NCBI RefSeq assembly: GCF_014633365.1
Contig: NC_068352.1
Span: forward strand, 7,494,393 to 7,558,392
From: Diospyros lotus
Lineage: Eukaryota > Streptophyta > Magnoliopsida > Ericales > Ebenaceae
Direction of reading: 5' to 3'
Length of the DNA stretch: 64,000 nt
Shown here: positions 32,695 through 44,200 of the stretch, piece after piece
How positions within the stretch are numbered: position 1 is the stretch's first letter
Layout of the letters: each line of letters opens with the position of its first letter
The notes under the pieces: generated by a model
What the model was told of the DNA's origin: nothing
The model's input: the letters and a program-made list of their open reading frames with translations, nothing else
The model's database searches: none
Translations under genes and position numbers: made by a program

Positions 32695-33682
32695 CAACTT
32701 GTCGTGTGTCTCCATCCTAATTAATATAGTATCACCATGTGTTCTTTTATTTAAATGTATGTTTGATTGCATTATTTAGAATTTAATTTTAGGTAATATT
32801 GACTAGAAAACAAAAATCACCTCACCCCTTAGAAAATGAATTCCATGGAAAGAATCTTTAAATACTTGTACCATACATATTTTTTTATAGAAAAATTAAG
32901 AGTGTTTGATTATTTTCTATAGAAAATGCGTAATAATTACATATTTTTCATGAAAAATGTGTGCAATCAAACACATTCTGAGTGATTTGTTAAAAAATTC
33001 AACTCTAGATCTCAATCTTGGAGGATCCAACACCTATCTAGGAGATTTGTTGTTATCTCAATCTATCCCAATGAATTCTTTGCTAACATGAGATAACTAA
33101 ACCTGAGAATCTGAGGGATAATTAACTAAGTATCCTGGCTACAGCTGCCTATATAATAGCCAATACCCTTGTAGGTAAACCATTTCACTCATAAGCACTT
33201 GTTACATGCTAGTTGTTATTCCTTACTAAATTGAGCGTGACTATTTTGGAAAACTTAATCCACCTCTTGTTGCAAGTGCTTATATCAAGGACAATGGATC
33301 CCATTCATCATCATCACTATTTGAAAATCAAATATGCAACTACTAATGAAGAACAATTGTAAATCCAAAATTCAAATTATACAAATCTTATTTGCGTACC
33401 ACATTTTGAGTTGAATTATTTAAATTTGGATGAAAGGCATTCTCAACAATTTATAATTATAAAATATTATTATTTATTTGAGTAACATTTGTTAAAATAA
33501 TTAAAATAAAGTTATATCAAGATAATTTATCTGAATGAGGGAAGAGATAAATTTATCTGAAAAATTTAATATAAGAAGTTTCTAAATAAAATTAACAAAT
33601 ACAATAAAAAATATTTTGTTTTGAATGATTTTCATATTCTATTTATTTTTCAATTTATATGAAAGATTAGGTATGATTCTTA
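32695..33682. other. Upstream region of CslE copy B
   Basis: This is AT-rich spacer of about 1 kb before the microsatellite-bearing promoter. I find no repeat terminus or gene in it. Confidence 0.45.
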
Positions 33683-33841
33683 AAAATATATATATATATA
33701 TATATAGTTGTTAAAATATTATTATTTCTTTAAAAATTATTGTTTTGTCTTGTACATCGTAGGTAGATGATAAGGGAAAGAAGACCACAAGATGTAATTG
33801 TTATATATATATATATATATATATATGTTCCGTATAGAGGC

Positions 33842-33871
<30 letters not shown>
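33683..33871 (+). promoter_or_regulatory. Putative core promoter and 5' UTR of CslE copy B
   Basis: Two TA runs (33689-33706 and 33803-33826) and an uninterrupted GA run (33846-33871) lead straight to the ATG at 33872. GA repeats next to start codons are common in plant 5' UTRs and can bind BBR/BPC GAGA factors. The exact TATA box and start site cannot be set because of the TA runs. Confidence 0.5.
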
Positions 33872-33872
<1 letters not shown>

Positions 33873-34146
33873 TGGGAAGCAAGGGTGAGTACGTTCCATT
33901 GTTCGAGACAAGCAGAGGGAAGGGAAGGGCGATATACAAAGCGTTTGTGGCATCAGTGTTTGTGGGTATAGTTTCCATATTGACATACAGAGCCACAAAC
34001 ATCCCGGCATGGGAAGAAGACGGGTTTGTGGGCTGGATTTTCTGCTTTGCGGCGGAGCTCTGGTTCGGCTTCTACTGGCTCCTATCCCAATCTCTTCGCT
34101 GGAACCCCACCTATCGCCGCACCTTCAAGAACAGGCTCTCCCAGAG
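33872..34146 (+). CDS. CSLE: CslE copy B, exon 1
   Basis: It encodes residues 1-91 plus two bases of codon 92. Membrane segments lie at about 20-42 ([17 protein letters not shown]) and 51-74 ([18 protein letters not shown]). Donor is CAGAG|GTGATG. Composition is GC-rich compared with the flanks. Confidence 0.93.
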
Positions 34147-35195
34147 GTGATGATCTCTCTTCTCAATAAATATATAAATGTATATATTCTATATATATAT
34201 TGAATATTCTATTCTGTATATTTGTAGGTTTCAGGATGACGAGCTCCCGGGAGTGGACGTATTCGTGTGCACGGCGGACCCGAACATGGAGCCGCCGGCG
34301 ATGGTGGTGAACACTGTGTTATCGGTGATGGCGTACGACTACCCGCCGGAGAAGCTGAGCGTGTACGTCTCCGACGACGCAGGCTCCGAACTTACTTTCT
34401 ATGTTCTCTTGGAGGCGTCTCGCTTCGCCAAGCACTGGATTCCGTTCTGCAAGCAGTTCATGGTGGAGCCCAGGTCCCCCGCCGCTTACTTCCTCTCTTC
34501 TTCTTCCTCTCGCGATTCCGTTCCGGCTGAATGCTTCAACTCCGTCAAGGTATTTACTTCGTCAGGATTCTTGGTTAGTGGGATAACTGTTGAAATTATA
34601 AAGTGCCTAATAATCGCGTATGATGGTTGGTTGGGTCTCTCAATTTACAATTATTTTTCATTGTTCGGATCCATGCTTCAAATATATGATTTGATTTCCT
34701 TCTTTTGGCCCCCTGTTCTCACTCAGCAAAAGACCTTGGGTTTGTCTTACGTCACTTGACTGGAAGGACCCAGTACAGTAAGTGGTCTTATCTCAATCAA
34801 CAGTTAAAATAATCCAATCTCCTTGTAGAAAAATACAAATAAAAATCGAATCTTTGAGGCATCCCGTTGTTTATTTTTAGTGCGTGGGTTTTGTTGATTC
34901 CACTCGTAATCCTGGCGTGCATGACTTGACCTTTCTTTTTGCCATTTCGTGAACCACTTATTATCCTATTATGACGCTCCGAGCGTGACTTGATGAAATA
35001 TGTAAGAGTTTTAAAAGAAGTATCAGGAATTAAATTCTTTTGATGATATTTATTTTATATAGAGGTGTAAATTAAATGTCTTATTTTATGTATATATAGA
35101 CTGTGACCCCATCCAAATTTACCCGATCAATAAATTGGGAAAGACCACGACCGTCTCCAAAACTAATAGGGACAAAGCTCAAAACTTAAGTTATC

Positions 35196-35227
<32 letters not shown>

Positions 35228-38200
35228 TTATAATATTATTATTATTATTATTTAAAGTCCTGGTGGATGCGATGAGGTCGAGTACTGTGGCCATGTAATT
35301 TAAAAAAAAAAACAAAAATATTTGACATCACTTTAAAATCTCATGTTATAGTTTTCATTTTATTTTTTTATTTTATTATAATTTTTGTGCTATAGTTAAT
35401 TTAATTTAATTTTTTATGTTCAATTCGTGCTTAATATCAAAAATGATTTGGCTTGTGTTTTGTATACGGCCTCTTATTTTATTTTAAATTTATTTTGACC
35501 GGATATTGAGTTATTATATTTTTTGTCATTTTCAAAAGAATATTACTTGATAGAAGTTCATTATTACGTTATGTTTTGTCTTTCTAATTTTTAAATATTT
35601 TTTTGGCATAAAGTTAAATCCAAAATTTTTATTATTACATATTTATTTATTTTATTAAATAAAACTTTTGACTTGACTCTGTCTTATTTCCAATTAAGCC
35701 AACAAGAGAATGTCAATGTAGCAATAACCCTTCACATCAGTCTGCCACCACTGTAGAGACAACCATCACTCAGGCAACCAATTGAGACCAAGTTCTTTTG
35801 CCTTGCCCAAGAAAGATCTCTAGTCGCCATTAAAGAACACGAGCTTGATTCAAACCACCACTGATCAGCAGGGATGGTAATGGGAAGTAAAGTTGAAAGT
35901 AATAAGGTCGCTTGTGAATGCTTCGTTCGGGTTTATTTATATGCTTAAATAAATAAATCTAAGTTGTACTTTTAAGTTTACTTTGTAAACTAGTTGAGCT
36001 TAAATTTTAGGGGGGCCGGTGTGATTTGTTTGGGCCTGTAAACATTGTAAATTTTTACTTAAGAATAGGTACTCTTTTCAATTAGATTAGAAAGACAAGG
36101 GGTCATGTGAACTGAAACACCATCTATGATTCAAGGAGAAGTTGAGTTGAGTGTTTTCCCAGCCAGATTGCCAGAATGAGTAGAAGTAGGTTTACCACCT
36201 AAAAGCAAGATAATTTGATCGTATTGCCCTTTTGTTAGTCCCATAATAAGAGATGGATTTGAGGCACTTTCATCACACTCTTGAGATGCATTTATTGTAA
36301 AAGGTGAATGTTTATAAAGGCTTTAGATCTTCAATGACTCACTTTGCACTTTTGATTTGTTGCCTCCAAATTTCCAATTTACTGGATATCCCGCAATCTC
36401 AAAACATTTGTCATTCGTATGACCAATTTTCTTACAATAGTCACAACACTCTTTTCATTTTATGAGGGGTTGGAGCAAAGACCAACATTGGTTTTATGAA
36501 CTAGGGTAGTTGTTTCATTCATCGATGCTCTAGATGAAGCCAAGCAGGGGCAGAGCTAGGCAATTTTTCCAGTGGGGGCGAGCGACGGAAAGTCGGGGCT
36601 CGAAGAGACGAGACCGAGGCAGCGACGCCAATGAGCAATAGAGTAAGAGAGCCAAAGAGGTAGCAAGTAAGAGATCGAGGGGAGAGCCGATGGTCGGCGA
36701 GGGTGAGTGACTACTGAGGGCGAAGGGTCCAGGGGTGACTGGTGAGGTGACAAGAGTGAGGCTGAGGCCGAGGCAGTGCTGGTGAGCGACAGAGGAGGAC
36801 AAGCGAGGCGAGCAACTCAGGGATGATCCGAGTCATCTAACGGAGGCAAGGAGGCGGGAGCGAGTGAGAGCGAGAGACTGGTAGGCAGACAGCTTGCAAC
36901 CGATAGCGAGTGAAGCAAGAGAGGGAGAAGGGCAGGGAGGTGGGCGGCGGCTGGCAGTGGGTGCTTGAGCAAGAGAGGGAATGAGTTGTCTAAGTGCGGG
37001 CCAAGGCCAAGGCTCGAACTGGGCCTATACTGGCTCTGCCCCTTAAGTCAAGGTAGTTGCTGATAGAATTGAACTTATATGACACACACCAAGAGGGGGG
37101 GTGAATTGGTATAATTAAAAAAGATTTCTTTTGAGAAGCAAAGATACTTTCAAATGGTGAAGAGTAAATATGGAATTTTATCAATGAACATTCAAAGTCA
37201 GTAGAAACAGAAATGCAAAGGAAGCAAGAAAAAATATGGAAAGCAGTGAAGACACGTATTTATAGTGGTTCAGCTTTCCAAGCTTAGTCCATTACCTTAG
37301 CTATCAACTAAGGATTTTAAAACCAATCTTTACTCTCAAACCCCCTACTCAATACGAGCAGGTCCTCTAGTCCTTGACTAGGGAACTTACAACCTCCCAA
37401 CTTAATGGGCCCTCTAGCTACCGCTAGGAAAAATACAGAGAATGAAATGGAGATTCTAAGAGTACAACTCTTAGTTACAAGCTCTCTCTTTAAATGTAAG
37501 ATCGAGGCTTAAAAGTACTATAACAGTAAAATATCAAAGCCTCTTAAATGAAAATACAGAGAGAAAAGTTAAAGCTCGATGTAACAGTGAAGGCATGATC
37601 GTTCAAGATATTCAATGTGTTTTCAGCAGCCTTCAATGCATCTTCAACCACCTATTTATAGTTGATGGTGGGTAAGTTTGAATTTTGGACCGTTGTGGGT
37701 GGTTGGGCGAGCATTTAATGCGCCAAAAACTAGCCGTTATAAGTTTCTGTGAAACACATAGTCGACAGAGAAAATGGGTTAGTCGACTATTTTATCAAAT
37801 AAAGCTAAGCATAGTCGACAGACAGAAAGAGATAGTCGACTATCTTTTAATATAAAAAAACCATAGTCGAAAGATGCAAGTGAATAGTCGACAGATGAGA
37901 AAATGTGAAGAAAATTTTGAATTTACAGAACAAAAATAGTCGACAGATGAAAAGCCATAGTCGACTATCCTTACTTGATAGTCGACAGACTAAGAAATAG
38001 TCGACAGATGCCTCACATAGTCGACAGATCAAACCAGCATAGTCGACTATCCTTATACATAGTCGACTATCCTTAACAGCATAGTCGACTATTCTAAGGC
38101 ATAGTCAACAGAATGAAACACATAGTCGACTATCCTTTTGAAAACATAGAAAACTTTAACAAATCCACATTTTGATCTTTTTTGAAGGCAAGTTGAGATT

Positions 38201-41200
38201 ATCAAAAATATATTTTTAAAATAAATATCACTCAACCAAACTCAATATTTTTTCTATAGGATTTCATATCTTGCTTCAAAATTCATGTATTACAAATTTA
38301 TTTTCTCATTCATATAATCCATACCTTACTTCACAATTCACATATTAAAAGCTATTTTCTCATTTACATAATCCATGCCTTGCTTCATTTTATAAAAGTT
38401 ATTTTCTCATCTATGTAATCCATATTGTAGAGATTGATTTTCATATAGTCATTATCAAAACCATTTTATTACTAAGAGTAAAATATCAATCTCCCCCTTT
38501 TTGATGATGACAAAACAACTATGAACAATTATGAAAATCAATTCATCATTTTATCTCCCCCTTTTTGTCAATATCAAATAAAAAAAAATACTCCCCCTTT
38601 TTGAAACACACTAAGGCTCCCCCTTAAACCAAGCTGCACATAGAAATTCAACTAAACCATTCAGCTAGATTGAAACATACATTAAATAAGAGAAAAATGT
38701 CAAAACATTCATTCATAAAGTGATGCTTGAGTTCAACAAACCATAGAACAAAAAACAACTAGTAAAGCTGCTAAAATAAGCATACATAAGGCAAAAGTAA
38801 AGTGGAATGTATGATGAGGGCATCATCTAAACATCTGGAGAGATGGAAGAAGGAGAAGACTGAGCTGATGAAGGAGAAGCAACTGATGGAATGGATGGAG
38901 ATGCAGCAGGTGGAGGAAACTGAAAGGAAAGCATCTGAATAAGCTGCCCCATCTGAGACGATAGATCTTCTTGCTGCTGATGAAGACTCTGTAGATCTAT
39001 CCTGACTTCTTCTCTGAATTCTTGCAGACTGGCTTCAACTCTAGAGATATCTAATTTGAGATCTGCCATACCTTGAACCACTGGATCTTCATGAGATGAA
39101 AATGGTCCTTCTGATCTTCTCTTCTTTCTAGGGGTTTCAGGTTTGTCAGCTTTAACCCATTCACCATCTTTATTTGCATAGCCAATTCTAATGGGTGTCT
39201 TGTCATTTATATGTTGAGAGAGATTGAGATATACTTTTCTAGCACTGTCCATGTTCCCAACCAGACTATCCAGTAAAACACTGACTGTCATACCATAGGG
39301 AAGTGACCTAGTTTTGGTGGAAAATGAGTCTATCATCAGATTTATCATTAGTAAACACAGATTTGGCCTTCTCTTAGCCTTAATGCATTGGAGTAGCCAT
39401 AAGTCAAGTCTTGTAACAAGAGAGAAGCTTCCATTTCTAGGGTAGATCATCTAACAACAAATAAGATGAAGAATCCTAGTGTTTAAGTCCATACTTGACG
39501 TGTCAGTGATTTTAGTTGTAAGAGAGTCATTTCCTATGACTTCTTTACTAGCCTACACAAAGTCTTGAGTCCAAGAAGCATACTCTTCTCCTTCTAAAGG
39601 AATTTTAAACTGATCGTGGATTAATGTCAAAGTGATTTCCATATGAGAGTCCCCAATGTTGGTCCTAAACTTTTTATTCGACTTTCTTTTGTGATAGGTA
39701 TTGTCAGCATTGGAATAAAAAGCCCTAACTGCATCTTCATATATGCATCTATGAATTGTTAGAAAATCCCACCAACCAAAATCCTTAAACGTTTGAATGT
39801 ATGGAAAACCAATGGTGTCTAGAAATGATAAATCCAAATATCGACCGACAAGAACTTCGCGGGACTCAAAATGAATGGAATACCTTTCTTGTTGTCCCTC
39901 AGAAATGAAAAGCTGAAGTTGAGGCCTCGGTTGAGATGGAGGACGGCTTGAAGAACTAGATACCTTCTCTTTTCCTTTTCCTTTTCCCTTATCCGAGTTC
40001 TTGGTACGCGCCATTAAAAAAACTTGAGATAGAGAGAGCAAGAGAGATCTCGGAATATGACCGAGAAAATGATTTCCGAATGTAGTCGAGTAGAAGCGGG
40101 TGATTTTGAGAGCTTTGGCACTTTAAAGAAAGAGATGGGCTATCGGTAATGCCAAGAAGAGATGGAAATTGACACTTTCAAAGAGAGAAGGAGAGAGCAA
40201 ATCGGCCACAAGGGAGAAGTTAGGGTTTAAGAAAGCCGATAGTCGCCTATTCTTTAAATAGGCGGGATATGATAGTCGACAGATGAGAGAGGTATAGTCG
40301 ACTATTATTAAAAGAACTGAAGGAATAGTTGACAGATACAATGAAGCTGTCGACTGATTTTTGCTTTATACTTAGCGCATAGTCGACTAGGCTGAGCCTT
40401 CTGTCGACTATCTTAGCAATCTCACAACATCTTAGTCGACAACAGCACAAATGCTGTCGACTATATTTAAGATTTAAACAGATTAATTTGCAGAGATGTG
40501 CCCCAAACATCACATATAAATTTTGGCCTGAAAGCATTCTGTCAATAGATTTTATATTGATTTGACATATTTGAATCTTGGCCGTATCAAATATATATAT
40601 AAACAGGAGCAAGAAAAGAAATCAATTACCACACACTTACTCATGTTATAATTAGTCCCAGATCACTCCTAAAATATTCAAACTTTTCTCTATCAAGAGG
40701 TTTTGTAAAGATGTCTGCTGCTTGATGATTTGTATCTATGAATTCAAGACTTATGTCTCCTTTTTGAACATGGTCTCTAATGAAGTGATGTTTTACTTCT
40801 ATATGTTTAGTTCTTGCATGAAACACTGGATTTTTTGTTAAAGCTATAGCACTAGTATTATCACATTTTATTGGGATGTTATGAAGTCTTATGCCATAGT
40901 CTTCTACTTGGTATTTCATCCACAATATTTGAGCACAACAATTTCCAGCTGCTACATACTCAGCTTCAGTAGATGATAGAGCCACTGTATTTTGCTTTCT
41001 ACTTGACCAAGATACTAAACAATTTCCTAAGAATTGACATGAACCACTTGTATTTTTTCTATCTATTTTACATCCATCATAATCTGCATCAGTGTATGCT
41101 ATTAGATCAAAAATATTTGATTTTGCATAAAATAGTTCTAGATTTGCAGTTCCTTTTAGGTATCTCAAGATTCTTTTAACTGCTTTTAAATGAGATTCTT

Positions 41201-44200
41201 TGGGATTGGATTGGAACCTTGCACATAAGCACACACTAAACATAATATCAGGTCTACTGGCTGTTAGATATAACAAAGAGCCAATCATGCTTCTATAAAG
41301 CTTGTTGTCCACAGCCTTGCCTAACTCATCTTTGTCTAGGCTTTGAGAACTACTCATAGGTGTAGCCATAGGTTTACAATCTTGAACATCAAACCTCTTG
41401 AGAAGATCTCTTATGTACTTTTGTTGAGAAATATATATACCTTCTTCTTCTTGTTTTATTTGTAATCCTAGAAAGTACTTAAGTTCACCCATCATACTCA
41501 TCTCAAATTCTCCTTGCATAAGATTTGCAAATTGATCACATAGAGATTTATTTGTAGATCCAAAGATGATGTCATCTACATATATTTGAACTAATAAGAT
41601 GTCCTTATCATGACTTCTTATAAATAAGGTTGTATCTATTTGGCCTCTTTTAAATCCTTTTTCTAAGAGAAACTTACTAAGTCTCTCATACCATGCTCTA
41701 GGGGCTTGTTTTAGACCATATAAAGCTTCAGACAATTTGAACACATGATCTTCATACTTGTGATTTTCAAAACCAGGGGGTTGTTCTACATAGACTTTTT
41801 CATTAATATATCCATTTAAGAAAGCACTCTTAACATCCATTTGATATAGCTTGAAATTTTTGTAACAAGCAAATGCTAACAACATTCTTAATGGCTTCTA
41901 ATCTAGCAACAGGGGCATAGGTTTCATCAAAGTCAATACCTTCTTCTTGGCTATAACCTTGAGCCACTAGCCTTGCTTTGTTTCTTGTTACAACTCCATT
42001 TTCATCCATCTTATTTCTAAATACCCATTTTGTGCCTATAATAGGATAATCTTTTGGTCTTGGCACTAATTTCCAAACTCCATTTCTTTCAAATTGATTT
42101 AATTCTTCTTGCATGGCTATAATCCAATTTTCATCTTCAAGAGCTTCTTTGATATTTTTGGGTTCAACTTGAGATAGAGAGGCAGCAAATTGACATTCAT
42201 TTCTAATGGAAGATCTAGTTCTAATGCCTTTGGATGGATCTCCTATGATTTTATTCTTTTTGACATATTTCCTTTCTCTTGGAAATGTTGGTTCTTTTTC
42301 TACTTGCTGCTCTTGTTCTTCTTCAAATGGATCATTTTCTTGAGAATTAGATTCATTTTGTCTTATTGAAATCCTTTCAAAATTTTGAGTTACATCATTT
42401 TCACCATCTTCTCTAGGTTTTGGAACCCCAATGCTTATGTCATCAACTATTACTTGAATTGTTTCTTCTACTACTAAGGTTCTTTTGTTGAATACCCTAT
42501 AACCTTTACTTTGAGATGAATATCCTAAAAATATACCTTCATCACTTTTAGCATCAAACTTACCTAGTGATTCTTTTCCATTATTGAGAATATAGCAAGT
42601 ACTACCAAAGACATGGAAATGACTTATGTTAGGCTTTCTTCCTTTAAATAATTCATATGGTGTCTTTTTCAATAATGGTCTCATTGAAACTCTATTAAGG
42701 ATATGGCAGGCAGTATGCACAGCTTCTGCCCAAAAGTATTTAGGAAGATTTTTTTCACAAAGCATTGTTCTAGCCATTTCTTGTAAGGATCTATTCTTTC
42801 TTTCTACTACACCATTTTGTTGGGGAGTCCTAGCACAAGAGAAATTATGATCTATTCCATTTTCTTCACAAAACAGTTTGAAAGATTCATTTTCAAATTC
42901 TCCTCCATGATCACTTCTTATTTTTGAAATACAAAAACCTTTTTCTCTTTGAATTCTTTTACTAAATATTTCAAATGACTTAAAGGTTTCATTTTTGGAT
43001 GCAAGAAAGATAACCCATGAGAATCTAGAATAATCATCTACTATTACCAAAACATATTGTTTACCTCCTAAGCTTAGAGTTCTCATTAGACCAAACAAGT
43101 CTAAGTGAAGTAGTGTTAGAGGTCTAGATGTTGATACTTCTTTTATTGGTTTGAATGAAATATTGATTTGCTTGCCTTTCATGCAAGTGCCACAAATGTG
43201 ATCTCTTTCAAATTTAAGCTTAGGCAATCCAATAACAAGATCATGTTTTACTAACTTGTTTATTAGGTTCATACTAGCATGCCCTAACCTACTATGCCAC
43301 AACTAGGAATTTTGAGTTGAATTTGCAACTAAGCAGTTCTCCATTTTTGGTGATTCTAGAAATGTGAGATAGATGTTTCCTATTCTATTTCCTTTTAATT
43401 TTGTTTCTTTTGTCTTGGAGCATACAACTTTACAAGAATTAGCATCAAAACAAACTTCATAACTTAAATCACACAGTTGACTAATACTAATCAGATTATG
43501 TTTAAGACCATCAACAAGAAATACATTTTCTAATGTAATGTTTTCAAAAGAAATAGAGCCCATACCTATGATCTTACCTTGAGAGTTGTCACCATAGAAA
43601 ACCTTACCTCCTTCCTTGAAAACGATGTTGCTGAGAAGATCTTGATCTCCTGTCATGTGCCTAGAGCACCCACTGTCAAGGAACCACTTGCTCCTTGAAT
43701 CATTTGAAACTAATGCAGCCTACACAAGAAATCATTCATGTTGTTCCCTTTGGTACCCATATCATCTTGGGTCCATACTTGTTAGAAGATACTACATCTT
43801 TAGGAACCCAAACTTGTTTGAATTTTTGAGGAAAATTTCGTATGAAGCATTTGTTGACTGAGTGACCATCTTTTCCACAATAGTGACAGTTAATACCTCT
43901 TTTTGAAAACGTTGGTTTGAAAGATGATTTTCTTTGAATAAATTTTTGGTTTGATGCTTTAACAAACATTGTTTTACTGGAGCTTGCTTGAAATGGATCA
44001 AATCCAATTCCTTGTTTATTTCCAAAATTTCTTTGAGCTCCAAGTATCATCTCTAGTTTATTTTTACCTTCAACTAATTTTTCTAAAGATTCCTTCATGT
44101 CTTTGTTTTCTTTCAAGAGATTTTTCTTTTCAGTATATAAACTGTCTCTTTCATTTTCCAACATTCCTATTTTGATTTTCAGATCATTTACCTTATTTTC

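Noticed and set aside
33767..33871. Upstream in-frame ATG giving a 35-residue extension of CslE copy B
   Set aside because: It reads through TA and GA repeats (Ile-Tyr and Arg-Glu runs), and CslE proteins normally begin as at 33872.
34267..34586. Two other plus-strand ORFs over exon 2
   Set aside because: Off-frame readings of a GC-rich exon.
36530..36802. 90-codon minus-strand Ser/Pro/Leu ORF
   Set aside because: Comes from the purine-biased interior of a hAT MITE, with no homology.
37847..38032. Identical 61-codon ORFs at 37847-38032 and 46210-46395
   Set aside because: They are readings through the palindrome array in the two LTRs, so their identity reflects LTR identity.
37755..38130. 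CRISPR-like array (regular AGTCGAC units)
   Set aside because: Units are short palindromic words with irregular spacing inside LTRs of a plant retrotransposon, present in both LTRs; there are no repeat-spacer structure or cas genes.
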